Shown: piece after piece, positions 27,494-37,349 of the stretch
Numbering within the stretch: position 1 is the stretch's first letter
Layout of the letters: every line of letters begins with the position of its first letter
From: Gelidibacter algens
GTDB taxonomy: Bacteria > Bacteroidota > Bacteroidia > Flavobacteriales > Flavobacteriaceae
Direction of reading: 5' to 3'
Assembly (NCBI RefSeq): GCF_001678675.1
Contig: NZ_LZRN01000002.1
Coordinates: 1 to 64,000, forward strand
Length of the DNA: 64,000 nt
Program-made: the position numbers and the translations under genes
The notes under the pieces: model-generated
Told to the model about the DNA's origin: nothing
Database searches by the model: none
Seen by the model: the letters and a program-made list of their open reading frames with translations, nothing else

Positions 27494-28969
27494 ATGAAAC
27501 AGTTTATATACATAATAATAGTATCCTTGTTTACATACTGCAATAGCAATGGACAGGATAAAGAAAACATGGGGCTATCATTAATTGGAAAAATACAACC
27601 CCGAAATGCAAAAGACATTCAATCTTCCAATTGGATAATTGGTTGTGAAACACTGGATAGGGATTATGCAAATTATGATTCTTATAAGGATTATTTAGAT
27701 CCTCTTGGAATTAAACGTATCCGACTTCAAACAGGATGGGCAAAAACTGAAAAAGAAAAGGGCGTTTATGAGTGGGAATGGCTAGATCATATCATAAATG
27801 ATGCTACTAAAAGAGGATTGCAGCCATGGATGCAATTGTCATATGGCAACACTATTTATGAAGGCGGCGGTGGTATAAATTTGGCAGGAGGTATTCCAAT
27901 CTCAGATGAAGCATTAAAGGCTTGGGATAATTGGGTTGCTGCCAGCGTGAAAAGATATAAAGACAAAGCCATTGAATGGGAAATATGGAACGAGCCAAAT
28001 TTTGGAGATAATACGATGAATACTCCTGAAATTACAGCCCATTTAAATATTAGAACAGCCGAAATCATTAAAAGTATCCAACCTGAAGCTAAAATATCCG
28101 GCTTAGCTATGGGGCATATTGATTTGGATTTTGCAGATGATTTTTTCAAAATAATTGCAGATCAAAATAAAATGTATTTGTTCGATAATATGGGGTATCA
28201 TGATTATGTATATAATCCAGATTCAAATTACGATAAAGTTGAAAAATTAAAGAACATACTACATAAATATGCACCTAATATGCCTTTAAGGCAAGGTGAA
28301 AATGGAGCTCCTTCTATGGGAGGTAAGGGAAGAGGAGCCATTGGCGATCATGATTGGGCTGAAGTTTCACAAGCAAAATGGGATACGCGAAGAATGTTAG
28401 GCGATTTGGGTCATGATATAGAGAGTAGTGTGTTTACCATTATTGATATAGCATATACAGGAGGCCCTATAACAAGAATTAATGTAAAAGGACTCATTGC
28501 ATCTGATTCAACCCAAAAAGCCATCAGACCAAAAATAGCCTATTATGCGGTACAACATGTAGCTTCCATTTTTGACAATTCGTTGGAACGAATAAGAAAT
28601 GTAAAGGACTCACATAATAAGACTTATATTCCAGAAAACCCTGAAGATGTTGCCGTTATAAAAAGCACCGATAGAGCAATGGCTATTTACGGTTACCGAC
28701 ACAAGTTGAGTAAACTTCAGGTATTTACCATTTGGGAAAGTGAATGTATTCCGAGTAACTCTATGGAGAAAAATACCTTCGATTTCACCATAGCCAATGG
28801 TAATTTTAATGATCCCGTTTATGTGGATATCATAACAGGTGAGGTGTATGCCATTCCCAAAAAACAGTGGTCTAAAAATGAAAAAGTATATACTTTTAAG
28901 GATATCCCTATTTATGATGGGCCTATTTTACTTGCAGATAAAAGTATCATTAAAATAACATCAGAATAA
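27494..28969 (+). CDS. Second GH39-like clan GH-A glycoside hydrolase
   Basis: Paralogue of the enzyme at 5123-6592, sharing the block IGCETLDRD, the IRLQTGWAK strand, GGGGINL and the late FTIID segment. The start at ATG 27494 is preferred over an upstream TTG because it begins a signal sequence (MKQFIYIIIVSLFTYC). Cys15 could be a lipobox cysteine, although Tyr at -1 is unusual; cleavage after SNGQ is the alternative. The likely acid/base is Glu167 in IWNEPN and the candidate nucleophile is Glu269 in RQGENGAPS. Unlike its paralogue it sits among glucuronate genes, between the mannonate oxidoreductase and the RraA-like gene. This makes a uronide-releasing role worth considering, since GH39 also contains alpha-L-iduronidases. 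Confidence 0.72.
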   Translation: MKQFIYIIIVSLFTYCNSNGQDKENMGLSLIGKIQPRNAKDIQSSNWIIGCETLDRDYANYDSYKDYLDPLGIKRIRLQTGWAKTEKEKGVYEWEWLDHIINDATKRGLQPWMQLSYGNTIYEGGGGINLAGGIPISDEALKAWDNWVAASVKRYKDKAIEWEIWNEPNFGDNTMNTPEITAHLNIRTAEIIKSIQPEAKISGLAMGHIDLDFADDFFKIIADQNKMYLFDNMGYHDYVYNPDSNYDKVEKLKNILHKYAPNMPLRQGENGAPSMGGKGRGAIGDHDWAEVSQAKWDTRRMLGDLGHDIESSVFTIIDIAYTGGPITRINVKGLIASDSTQKAIRPKIAYYAVQHVASIFDNSLERIRNVKDSHNKTYIPENPEDVAVIKSTDRAMAIYGYRHKLSKLQVFTIWESECIPSNSMEKNTFDFTIANGNFNDPVYVDIITGEVYAIPKKQWSKNEKVYTFKDIPIYDGPILLADKSIIKITSE

Positions 28970-28996
28970 TAAATAATAATTTAAATCATAATAATC

Positions 28997-29740
28997 ATGA
29001 GCGTAGATCAATACAAAAAAGAGGTAAGTATGATGAAGTTGGACAAACTTACTGAAATGAGAGAAGGGGTTTCAACAAAAAAATTTCCAGTTTCAGATAA
29101 AGAAATTTTAGAACGTTATGAGCAATTATATACTGGGGCAATCAATGATGTGCTTAGGGAGTTTTGTTTATTAAACCAAGCATTGCCTAATCATATAATT
29201 CCATTAAGAGAATATACTACCGTTGCAGGCTTTGCTTTTACAGTAAAAAGTTCACCTAATACCAAAGTAAGTGGAGAAATGGAATATCGTTCTCAAATGC
29301 TGGATGAAATGCATGAAAATGCTTTTGTAGTTTGGGACACCAGTAATGATGAGCAATCAACAGCTTGGGGCGGCGTCATGACTGCCACTGCGAAAGGAAA
29401 AAAAATCAAGGCTGCTTGTTTAGATGGTGGGATTAGAGACACGCATCAAATTTTAGAAGCCGATTTTCCAGTGTTTTACAAGTATCGCCATTCTAATGGG
29501 AGTTTAGGACGTTGTTTAATAACACATTATCAAATAGCTCTTCAAATTGGAACTGTTGTAATTAAGCCTGGAGATATTGTTTTAGGAGATGTTGATGGTG
29601 TTTTGGTAGTGCCAAGAGATATTGCCTATGAAGTATTAGTGCGTGCTGAAGAAATTAAAGAAAATGAAAAGAAAATATTTGGTTGGGTTAAGGAAGGTCA
29701 AAGTGTAAAAGACATAACTGACAAAGGAGGTTATTTTTAA
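28997..29740 (+). CDS. RraA-like / HMG-CHA aldolase family protein
   Basis: Member of the RraA fold family, which includes regulators of RNase E and class II pyruvate aldolases such as 4-hydroxy-4-methyl-2-oxoglutarate aldolase. The metal-binding motif is seen as LDGGIRDTHQ, and PGDIVLGDVDGVLVVP is the usual late block. The 247-residue length is longer than plain RraA. It lies between the GH39-like gene and uxuA within the uronate run, so an enzymatic role on a 2-oxo acid is more likely than RNA regulation. The actual reaction is unknown. It could act on a side product of sugar-acid breakdown together with the FAD-dependent dehydrogenase at 31775. Confidence 0.7.
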   Translation: MSVDQYKKEVSMMKLDKLTEMREGVSTKKFPVSDKEILERYEQLYTGAINDVLREFCLLNQALPNHIIPLREYTTVAGFAFTVKSSPNTKVSGEMEYRSQMLDEMHENAFVVWDTSNDEQSTAWGGVMTATAKGKKIKAACLDGGIRDTHQILEADFPVFYKYRHSNGSLGRCLITHYQIALQIGTVVIKPGDIVLGDVDGVLVVPRDIAYEVLVRAEEIKENEKKIFGWVKEGQSVKDITDKGGYF

Positions 29741-29835
29741 TATGAAATCGCCATTAACAACAAGTTTGCGCAAGCAAAGCCATTGAAGATAAGGCGATAC
29801 CATATGACCTTAAAAAAACAAATAATTATCTACAT

Positions 29836-30812
29836 ATGAAATTATCTATTTTTGTTTTTTTGGCAATACACCTGATGAGAAGTGGCAATTATGCCGTCAA
29901 ATGGGTATTCATAATGCCATAGCCAAATTAGCACCAGAACTAACGGGAGCTCCCTCCATTGATGATTTCGAGTCTTTTTCAAAATCAAAAGATATTTATG
30001 AAAAAGAGGGTTTTAATCTTTACGGTTTAGAAGGCGATCAATTTGATATGCATAGAATCAAACTTGGACTGCCAGGAAGAGAGCGAGATATTGAAAAATA
30101 TCACAAAATGTTGGAAAATATGGGTCGCCTTGGTGTGACTTTGCTTTGTTATAATTTTATGGCAACGGGGTGGTATAGAACAAACAAGAATATTTCAGAA
30201 AGAGGAGGTGCCTTGGTAAGCGGTTTTAATTATGACACTTCCAGACAAGAGCCATTATCAAAATGGGGAACATTTTCTGAAAATCAAATTTGGGATAATT
30301 ACCAATGGTTTATAGAGCAGGTAATGCCGGTTGCTGAGGCCAATGGGGTGAAAATGGCTTTGCATCCGGATGATCCACCAATTAGTCCTGTAAACGGGAT
30401 TGGTAGAATTTTAACCTCTGCCAAAGCCATGGATCGAGCACTATCACTATCTAACAGTCCTTCTCACGGATTAACATTTTGTCAAGGAACATTTACTACA
30501 ATGAATGAAAATGTTTCTGAAATGATTCAAAAGCATGGTAAAAATGGTAAAATATTTTTTGTCCACATTAGAGATGTTGTAGGAACACCAGATAATTTTA
30601 GAGAAACATTCCATGACAACGGCCCAACCGATATGTTTAAAATGATAAAAGCGTATAAAGACGTTGGTTTTGATGGTCCTTTACGTTCAGATCATGTGCC
30701 AAGTATGGCAGGAGAATCGAATGAACATATGGGTTACGAAATGAAAGGTAATCTTTTTGGGATAGGTTACATTAAAGGATTAATGCATGGCTGTGGCATA
30801 AAAACACCTTAG
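29836..30812 (+). CDS. uxuA: Mannonate dehydratase (frameshift near the start)
   Basis: Converts D-mannonate to 2-keto-3-deoxygluconate. Family marks include KMALHPDDPP, GLTFCQGTF, FFVHIRDVVGT and FHDNGPTD, which hold metal ligands in UxuA. The open frame has its first ATG at 29901, lacking the barrel's first strand. An ATG at 29836 starts MKLSIFVF; adding one T to the seven-T run after the G at 29854 gives FFGNTPDEKWQLCRQMG and a 325-residue protein. This N-terminus fits the family, so the break is a one-base homopolymer deletion, probably a sequencing error. It follows the RraA-like gene by about 95 bases. A weak hairpin with a T-run (about 30810-30835) lies after the stop. Confidence 0.87.
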
Positions 30813-30848
30813 CCTTTCCGTAGATGGCTTTTTTTGATAAAAATTAAG

Positions 30849-31670
30849 ATGAAAAATCTATTTCTAATTTTAAGTTTGTTAATACCGTTATCTGCTTTTT
30901 GTCAAGTACAGGATAGAACCTTTAATCACCCAGATAAAACCGAATACCCAAGTAAAATGCCATCAAAAGAGCATGTTTGGATTTTTATTTTGGCGGGTCA
31001 GTCTAATATGGCTGGAAGGGCATTTGTAGAACCAAATGATACGATATCCAATCATCGCATATTATCTATTAATAGTAAAAGTGAAATTATTTTAGCTAAG
31101 GAACCATTACACTTTTATGAACCAAAAATGTCTGGATTGGATTGTGGCATGGCTTTCAGTATTGAAATTCTTAAACATATCCCTGATTCCATTTCAGTTT
31201 TGTTGATCCCTACGGCTGTGGGTGGTAGCGCTATTGATAAATGGGTAAACGATTCCATACATAGAAATGTAAAACTTTTTTCGAATTTTAAAGATAAAGT
31301 TGAATTGGCAAAAAAATATGGCACAATCAAAGCCATACTTTGGCATCAAGGAGAAAGTGATGCTAAGCCACTATTAATTACCACTTATAAGAATAAATTA
31401 CAAGCGTTATTTAAGAAATTCAGAAATATTATTGACAATCAAAACTTACCCATTTTAACGGGTAATATTGGCTTCTTTAAAGAGCATGATTCAGATAAAA
31501 AAAATATCAACCAACAAATTAATGCACATGCTTTCAATGATCCAAATACCTATTTAATTACTACTAAAAATTTTAAAAGTGTTGGTGATAATTCGCATTT
31601 TAATTCGAAAGCACAACGAAAAATGGGAAAACGATTTGCTAAAAAATATTTAAAAATAATAAATTATTAA
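30849..31670 (+). CDS. Secreted SASA/CE6-like carbohydrate acetylesterase
   Basis: Predicted SGNH-fold esterase that removes O-acetyl groups from sugars. The start at ATG 30849 gives a clean signal peptide (MKNLFLILSLLIPLSAFCQ), better than the TTG five codons upstream. Catalytic Ser lies in the block I motif GQSNMAGR. The block LWHQGESD and the late DNSHFNSKAQ (catalytic His) complete the set. The family includes sialate O-acetylesterases and CE6 acetyl xylan esterases. With GH10 and GH3 enzymes around it, acetyl xylan is the more plausible substrate. The 274-residue size fits a single-domain enzyme. Confidence 0.8.
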   Translation: MKNLFLILSLLIPLSAFCQVQDRTFNHPDKTEYPSKMPSKEHVWIFILAGQSNMAGRAFVEPNDTISNHRILSINSKSEIILAKEPLHFYEPKMSGLDCGMAFSIEILKHIPDSISVLLIPTAVGGSAIDKWVNDSIHRNVKLFSNFKDKVELAKKYGTIKAILWHQGESDAKPLLITTYKNKLQALFKKFRNIIDNQNLPILTGNIGFFKEHDSDKKNINQQINAHAFNDPNTYLITTKNFKSVGDNSHFNSKAQRKMGKRFAKKYLKIINY

Positions 31671-31699
31671 TGTCTTATGACATCTGAAAATTCACTTAC

Positions 31700-31765
31700 A
31701 TGAAAATCCTGAAAGTTAGTTTGATAGCAGTGGTCGTGTTTAGTTTTAGTACTATAAATAAATAA
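31700..31765 (+). pseudogene. Signal-peptide stub of a lost secreted protein
   Basis: A 21-codon frame, MKILKVSLIAVVVFSFSTIN-K, has the Lys-rich start and hydrophobic core of a signal peptide but stops at once. It fills the gap between the esterase and the FAD-dependent dehydrogenase genes. It may be the leftover of a deleted secreted enzyme. A small functional membrane peptide cannot be excluded. Confidence 0.35.
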
Positions 31766-31774
31766 TACCTACAA

Positions 31775-34600
31775 ATGAACATTACCATAGAACTAGAAAA
31801 AATATTGCCAGCACACCGAGTAAAAACACGCTATATAGACTTAATATCGTTTGCTTCAGATGCTGGTTTTTATCATTTAGTTCCTAAAGCGGTAGTGCAG
31901 CCAATTGACGATGATGAAATCATCTCTTTATTTGAATTTTCTCAAAAACACGCCCTTCCTTTAGTGTTTCGAACAGGCGGTACCAGCCTTTCCGGACAAT
32001 CTATTACAGACGGCATTTTGGTGGATTTAAGCAGCTCTTGGAAAAATATAAGTGTTGAAGCAAATGGAGAAACCGTGCGTGTGCAACCCGGTATTACAGG
32101 TGCCATGGTCAATGCACATTTAAAAAGATATAGCAGAAAAATTGGGCCAGACCCAGCCAGCATTAGTGCGGCTATGATGGGTGGCATCATATCTAACAAT
32201 TCAAGCGGTATGTGTTGTGGAGTAAAGTTAAACTCATACCATACCGTAAAATATTTGCGTTTTATACTGCCGAATGGCCATACCTATTCAACAGAAATTA
32301 AGGATGATTATCACAGATTTGAGGTTTCAGAAAATGAGTTGTTTAATAAGCTATCGACCCTTCGAAATAAAATAATTTCCAACACTGAATTATACGACAG
32401 AATCCGAAAAAAATACCTGACCAAAAACACGGTTGGCTATTCATTGAATGCTTTTATTGATTATGAGCATCCTCTTGATATTTTGGCACATTTGTTAATT
32501 GGAGGCGAAGGAACATTAGCCTTTATTTCTGAAGTGGTCTTAAATACGGTGCCAGATTATAGCCATAAAGCTACTGCATTATTATACTTTTCAACCATCT
32601 CAGATGCTTGCGATGCCATAGTGCCTTTAACCAATTCTGGCGCTTTAATGGTGGAATTGATGGATAGAGCTTCTTTGAGGGCGGTTGAAAATAAGGATTC
32701 CATTCCTGATTTTGTAAAAACACTCCCAGAATCTGCAGCCGCTTTACTAGTGGAATATCAAGAAAACACTATTGAAGTTTTACATAAAAAAGTAGAAAAC
32801 TTTTTAAAATCAGAAGTGTCAACAACGGTCATTCAAGCACCAAAATTTACAAGCGTCCCCTCTGAAATGGCGTCCTTATGGAAAGTTAGAAAAGGATTGT
32901 TTCCAGCAGTAGGAGCCGTGAGAGCCAGTGGTACTACCGTGATATTGGAAGATGTGGCATTTCCCGTCGAAAAATTGCGCAATGCCATCGTGGATTTACA
33001 AGAACTTTTTAAAAAGTATCAGTATAACGATGCCATTATATTTGGACATGCCAAAGATGGTAACATCCATTTTGTTGTGACACAAACTTTCAATTCGGAA
33101 GAAGAAATTAAGAGGTATGATTTGTTTATTAGAGAGGTAGTCAAACTTGTAGTTGAAAAATATGATGGTACTTTAAAAGCAGAACATGGTACCGGTAGGA
33201 ACATGGCACCGTTTGTAGAAACCGAATGGGGCGGATTGGGTTATGACATCATGAAGATCTTAAAACAATCCATAGACCCACATTTGCTTTTAAATCCAGG
33301 AGTGATCATCAATGATGATAAAAACACCCATCTAAAAAATCTAAAAGAGTTACCAACAGTTGAAAGTGAAGTGGATACCTGTATCGAGTGTGGGTATTGC
33401 GAACACAAATGCCCGAGCAGAGATTTAACCACAACCCCAAGAAGACGTATTGTTGTGAGAAGGGCTTTAAAGACACTTGAAGTCAATGGAGATACCGCAA
33501 ACTATAAACTATTAAAAGAACAGTTTCAATATGATGGCTTAGACACCTGTGCCGTTGATGGCTTGTGTGCAACTGCCTGCCCTGTGGATATCAATACGGG
33601 TGATTTGGTAAAAAGACTGCGAAGGGAAAACCATTCTTCCCTAGCAAATTCTATAGCTTTAAGGATTGCTAAAAACTTTAGCACCGTGCAATGGACTCTT
33701 AGAATGGCCATGAAGTCCGGCGTCATTATCAACAGTGTCTTTGGTAAAAGATCGATGACCAATTTAACAAACACAATAAAAAAAGTGATTCCGAGCGCGC
33801 CTTTATGGACAAGTCAAATAACATCACCACCTAAACTTTCGGTATTAAAAATTAAGGGTTCAAGAAAAAACGATGAACTTAAAATCATCTATTTCCCTTC
33901 CTGTATTTCAAGGTTACTTGGCCATTATGAGGGTAAAGAAAAAAATATTATGGAAGCCTTTATGAGTGTTTGTGAAAAATCGCATATTTCTGTTACTATT
34001 TTAAAAAATGTAAACAGTAACTGCTGCGGACAAATATATTCATCAAAAGGGCATGAAGATGCTTATCAATATACAGCAAACGCCATTGTTGAAAAACTAT
34101 GGAAAGCAACTGAATCCGGAAAAACCCCAGTTGTAATAGATGTCAGTTCTTGTGCTTATACCCTAAAGCAAATTAGTCCCGCTTTAAGTTCAGAAAACAA
34201 AGAAAAATACCAAAAGTTAAACATCATGGATGCCGTAGAATTTTTAAATGACATGGTACGCCCTAAAGCAGAAGTCAAGAAACAAAAGGACACTATTGTT
34301 TTACATTCGGTATGTGCCTTGGAAAAATTGAAGATTGAGGATAAATTTTTAAATGTGGCCAATCATTTTGCAAAAGATGTTGTTTTGCCAAAGAACAATG
34401 GCTGTTGCGGAATGGCTGGCGATAGAGGGTTTTTATTTCCGGAATTGACCAAGTCGGCAACAAAACATGAAAAGCAGGACGTTGAAAACATAGCTTGTGA
34501 TGGATATTATGCATCTACAAAAACATGTGAAATGTCAATGTCCGATGCCACCAATAAAAATTATGAGTCCATTCTGTTTTTGGTTGATGAATGTATTTAA
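31775..34600 (+). CDS. FAD/Fe-S 2-hydroxyacid dehydrogenase (D-lactate/glycolate type)
   Basis: Predicted membrane-linked oxidation of a D-2-hydroxy acid. An FAD-binding (PCMH-type) domain opens the protein (about residues 35-215; PLVFRTGGTSLSGQS), then an FAD-oxidase C-terminal domain (to about 520; EHGTGRNMAPF), then two 4Fe-4S clusters (CIECGYCEHKCP and CAVDGLCATACPVD, about 535-620), and two CCG motifs (SNCCGQ and NGCCGMAGDRGF, about 748-900). The 941-residue fusion is the same layout as DLD/GlcD-F-type fusions. It has no signal peptide. Its presence among uronate genes is unusual: it may oxidise glycolate or lactate released by a retro-aldol reaction, possibly by the RraA-like protein. 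That link is inference. Confidence 0.83.
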   Translation: MNITIELEKILPAHRVKTRYIDLISFASDAGFYHLVPKAVVQPIDDDEIISLFEFSQKHALPLVFRTGGTSLSGQSITDGILVDLSSSWKNISVEANGETVRVQPGITGAMVNAHLKRYSRKIGPDPASISAAMMGGIISNNSSGMCCGVKLNSYHTVKYLRFILPNGHTYSTEIKDDYHRFEVSENELFNKLSTLRNKIISNTELYDRIRKKYLTKNTVGYSLNAFIDYEHPLDILAHLLIGGEGTLAFISEVVLNTVPDYSHKATALLYFSTISDACDAIVPLTNSGALMVELMDRASLRAVENKDSIPDFVKTLPESAAALLVEYQENTIEVLHKKVENFLKSEVSTTVIQAPKFTSVPSEMASLWKVRKGLFPAVGAVRASGTTVILEDVAFPVEKLRNAIVDLQELFKKYQYNDAIIFGHAKDGNIHFVVTQTFNSEEEIKRYDLFIREVVKLVVEKYDGTLKAEHGTGRNMAPFVETEWGGLGYDIMKILKQSIDPHLLLNPGVIINDDKNTHLKNLKELPTVESEVDTCIECGYCEHKCPSRDLTTTPRRRIVVRRALKTLEVNGDTANYKLLKEQFQYDGLDTCAVDGLCATACPVDINTGDLVKRLRRENHSSLANSIALRIAKNFSTVQWTLRMAMKSGVIINSVFGKRSMTNLTNTIKKVIPSAPLWTSQITSPPKLSVLKIKGSRKNDELKIIYFPSCISRLLGHYEGKEKNIMEAFMSVCEKSHISVTILKNVNSNCCGQIYSSKGHEDAYQYTANAIVEKLWKATESGKTPVVIDVSSCAYTLKQISPALSSENKEKYQKLNIMDAVEFLNDMVRPKAEVKKQKDTIVLHSVCALEKLKIEDKFLNVANHFAKDVVLPKNNGCCGMAGDRGFLFPELTKSATKHEKQDVENIACDGYYASTKTCEMSMSDATNKNYESILFLVDECI

Positions 34601-34708
34601 AATAAAATGACTTTACTTTCTGAGGGGATTAATACAGATAAAATAGGTGTTGATTATCATTAAATACAAAAAATAGTAAGCATAATTAAAATAAAAACAT
34701 TAATAACG

Positions 34709-37315
34709 ATGAATAGAAAAATAGTAATATCAATAAGTTTTTTAGTAGTGATACTTTGTATCGTTTCGTGTTCAAACAAGGTTCAATATAAATATTCATT
34801 TCAAAACCCATCACTTCCGTTAGAGGAAAGAGTTGATAATTTGGTTTCCTTAATGACCATAGAGGAAAAAATCAGCCAGATGGTTAACAATGCTCCCGCC
34901 ATCGAAAGATTGGATGTTCCAGCTTACAATTGGTGGAATGAAACATTACATGGAGTGGCCAGAAGTCCGTACAACGTTACCTCATATCCACAGGCCATAG
35001 GTATGGCTGCGGGTTGGAACCCTGCATCTTTGCAAACCATGGCAGATTATTGTGCAACGGAAGGACGGGCTATTTATAATGATTCGCAAAAAAAAGGAAA
35101 CACGGGTATTTATTTAGGGTTAACCTATTGGTCTCCCAATATAAATATTTTTAGAGACCCGAGATGGGGGCGTGGGCAAGAGACCTATGGAGAAGATCCA
35201 TTTTTAACAGGGACTTTAGGTAAAGCCTTTGTGAGGGGGATAGAAGGAGATAACCCTAATTATTTAAAAGCGTCGGCATGCGCCAAACACTATGCGGTAC
35301 ATAGCGGACCTGAATGGAATAGAAGCACGTTTAATGCTGAAGTTTCGGATTATGATCTATGGAATACCTATTTACCAGCTTTTAAAGATTTAATTGTTGA
35401 TGCCAAGGTAAGTGGCGTTATGTGCGCTTATAACGCATTGGATGGGCAGCCCTGTTGTGCCAATGATAAGTTAATGAACACCATTTTAAGGGAGAAATGG
35501 AATTTTACAGGTTATGTGACATCAGACTGTGGTGGAATCAACCACTTTTGGAAAACACATAAAACACATCCCAATAAAGAAAGTGCCGCCGCTGCGGCTG
35601 TGTTGCATGGTACGGATTGTGAATGTTCAAGCGATCCTGCTTACAATGCCTTGTCCAAAGCACTTGCAGATGGGTTGTTGACTGAAAATGATATCAACAC
35701 ATCCGTTAAAAGATTGTTCACTATCAGGTTTCGTCTGGGCATGTTTGATCCTCCTTCAATGGTGCCATTTTCGGATATTGATGTTTCTGTCCTAGAACAT
35801 AAGAAACATAAAGAACATGCCCTAAAAATGGCGCGGGAATCTATGGTGTTGTTAAAAAATGAAAACAAGACTTTGCCTATAAGTAAAAGCATCAAGAAGA
35901 TTGCTATTGTAGGGCCAAATGCGGCTGATGAGTCTGTTTTATTGTCCAATTATTATGGGTCTCCATCAGAGGTAACATCTGTTGTAGAAGGGATCAGAGC
36001 AAAATTTAAGGGAGAGATAATCTATGAGCAAGGCGTAAATATAGCAGACAATGAAGTGTTCAAATCCCAATACAATCAAAAATTATTTACCCACAACGGT
36101 GTTGAAGGATTTAATGGGGCGTATTATAAGAATACAAAATTTGAGGGAGAACCAACAGTTGTTAAGTTAGATAAGACTGTTGATTTTCAGTGGGCAGACG
36201 GTGAGTTTGTTGCAGATGGAGTCATAGCCAATAGTGTATCCATGCGTTGGACATCTGAATACACTGCAGATAGAACGGCCGAAGTAACTTTTTCTTTAAA
36301 AGGAGATGATCATTGTAAATTATTTGTAGATGGCGAAAAGAAAATAGAAACAGATTTAAAAACCGGTTTTTATACATTCCAAGCTACAAAAGGAAAAACC
36401 TATAAATTGGTTATTGAGCTTGTCCAATATTCAGACAATGCAGAAGTTAAATTTGATGCAGGGTTTATAGAAAAGTTATCGCCTTTAGAAATTTCAAATC
36501 GTGTAAAAGATGCAGATGTTATTGTTTTCGTTGGAGGGATTTCAGCTAGTTTAGAAGGAGAGGCCATGCCTGTTTCAGTAAAAGGATTTAAAGGAGGCGA
36601 CCGTACTAATATAGAATTACCGGCTGTGCAAACAGAAGTCCTAAAAGCCTTACATGCAACAGGAAAACCTGTGGTGTTTATCAATATGTCCGGCGGCGCT
36701 ATGGGCTTTGAATGGGAAGCTGAGAATATTCCAGCAATCATTCAGGCATGGTATGCTGGTCAAGAAGGGGGAGCGGCCATTGCAGATGTATTGTTTGGAG
36801 ATTACAATCCAGCAGGGCGCTTACCTGTAACTTTTTACAAAAACGTCAATCAATTACCGGATTTTGAGGATTACAATATGAATAACAGAACGTATCGATA
36901 CTTCAAAGAAGAACCATTGTATGCGTTTGGTTATGGATTGAGTTACTCAACTTTTGCATATTCAAATTTAGAGATAGTTCAAAGCGATGGTGAAGAATTT
37001 ATTGTAAGTGCAAATGTTACCAATACAGGTAAGTTTGATGGCGATGAAGTGGTTCAGCTCTATGTATCCAATAAAAATGATGAAAAAAATAAATCGATTA
37101 GAGATTTAAAAGGATTTAAGCGTATTATTTTAAAAGCAGGTGAAACCAAGGGGGTCACTTTTAATCTTAAAAATGAAGATCTTTCAATCCTTGATGATAA
37201 TGGCAACAGCTTACCATTAAAAGGCACATTTGATTTTTCATTGGGAGGAGGACAACCTAATGAAAAATCACAGGATAAAAATAACGTAATAACAACTTCA
37301 ATCTCTTTAAATTAA
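34709..37315 (+). CDS. GH3 beta-xylosidase-like lipoprotein with PA14 insert
   Basis: Predicted retaining exo-beta-xylosidase/glucosidase. Lipobox ends at IVSC (about residue 21). The barrel shows NWWNETLHGVAR and DPRWGRGQETYGEDP, the pattern seen in plant-type and Bacteroidota beta-xylosidases. Asp273 in TSDCGG is the nucleophile. A PA14-like domain is inserted at about residues 460-587 within the second domain, and a fibronectin-III-like domain ends the protein. It starts 108 bases after the dehydrogenase gene and precedes another GH3 gene by 34 bases. The WWNE-type active site supports xylosides as the natural substrate. Confidence 0.88.
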   Translation: MNRKIVISISFLVVILCIVSCSNKVQYKYSFQNPSLPLEERVDNLVSLMTIEEKISQMVNNAPAIERLDVPAYNWWNETLHGVARSPYNVTSYPQAIGMAAGWNPASLQTMADYCATEGRAIYNDSQKKGNTGIYLGLTYWSPNINIFRDPRWGRGQETYGEDPFLTGTLGKAFVRGIEGDNPNYLKASACAKHYAVHSGPEWNRSTFNAEVSDYDLWNTYLPAFKDLIVDAKVSGVMCAYNALDGQPCCANDKLMNTILREKWNFTGYVTSDCGGINHFWKTHKTHPNKESAAAAAVLHGTDCECSSDPAYNALSKALADGLLTENDINTSVKRLFTIRFRLGMFDPPSMVPFSDIDVSVLEHKKHKEHALKMARESMVLLKNENKTLPISKSIKKIAIVGPNAADESVLLSNYYGSPSEVTSVVEGIRAKFKGEIIYEQGVNIADNEVFKSQYNQKLFTHNGVEGFNGAYYKNTKFEGEPTVVKLDKTVDFQWADGEFVADGVIANSVSMRWTSEYTADRTAEVTFSLKGDDHCKLFVDGEKKIETDLKTGFYTFQATKGKTYKLVIELVQYSDNAEVKFDAGFIEKLSPLEISNRVKDADVIVFVGGISASLEGEAMPVSVKGFKGGDRTNIELPAVQTEVLKALHATGKPVVFINMSGGAMGFEWEAENIPAIIQAWYAGQEGGAAIADVLFGDYNPAGRLPVTFYKNVNQLPDFEDYNMNNRTYRYFKEEPLYAFGYGLSYSTFAYSNLEIVQSDGEEFIVSANVTNTGKFDGDEVVQLYVSNKNDEKNKSIRDLKGFKRIILKAGETKGVTFNLKNEDLSILDDNGNSLPLKGTFDFSLGGGQPNEKSQDKNNVITTSISLN

Positions 37316-37349
37316 GGCTATAGTTTAAAGTGTTAACAGCTAAATTTTT

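Noticed and set aside
34607-34663. 18-codon frame after the FAD dehydrogenase gene as a small gene or remnant
   Set aside because: No signal peptide or recognisable domain, and too short to support.
37330-37339. GTGTTAACAG before the third GH3 gene as a further operator
   Set aside because: It lacks the central ACG of GTGTACGTTAAC and has only chance-level similarity.
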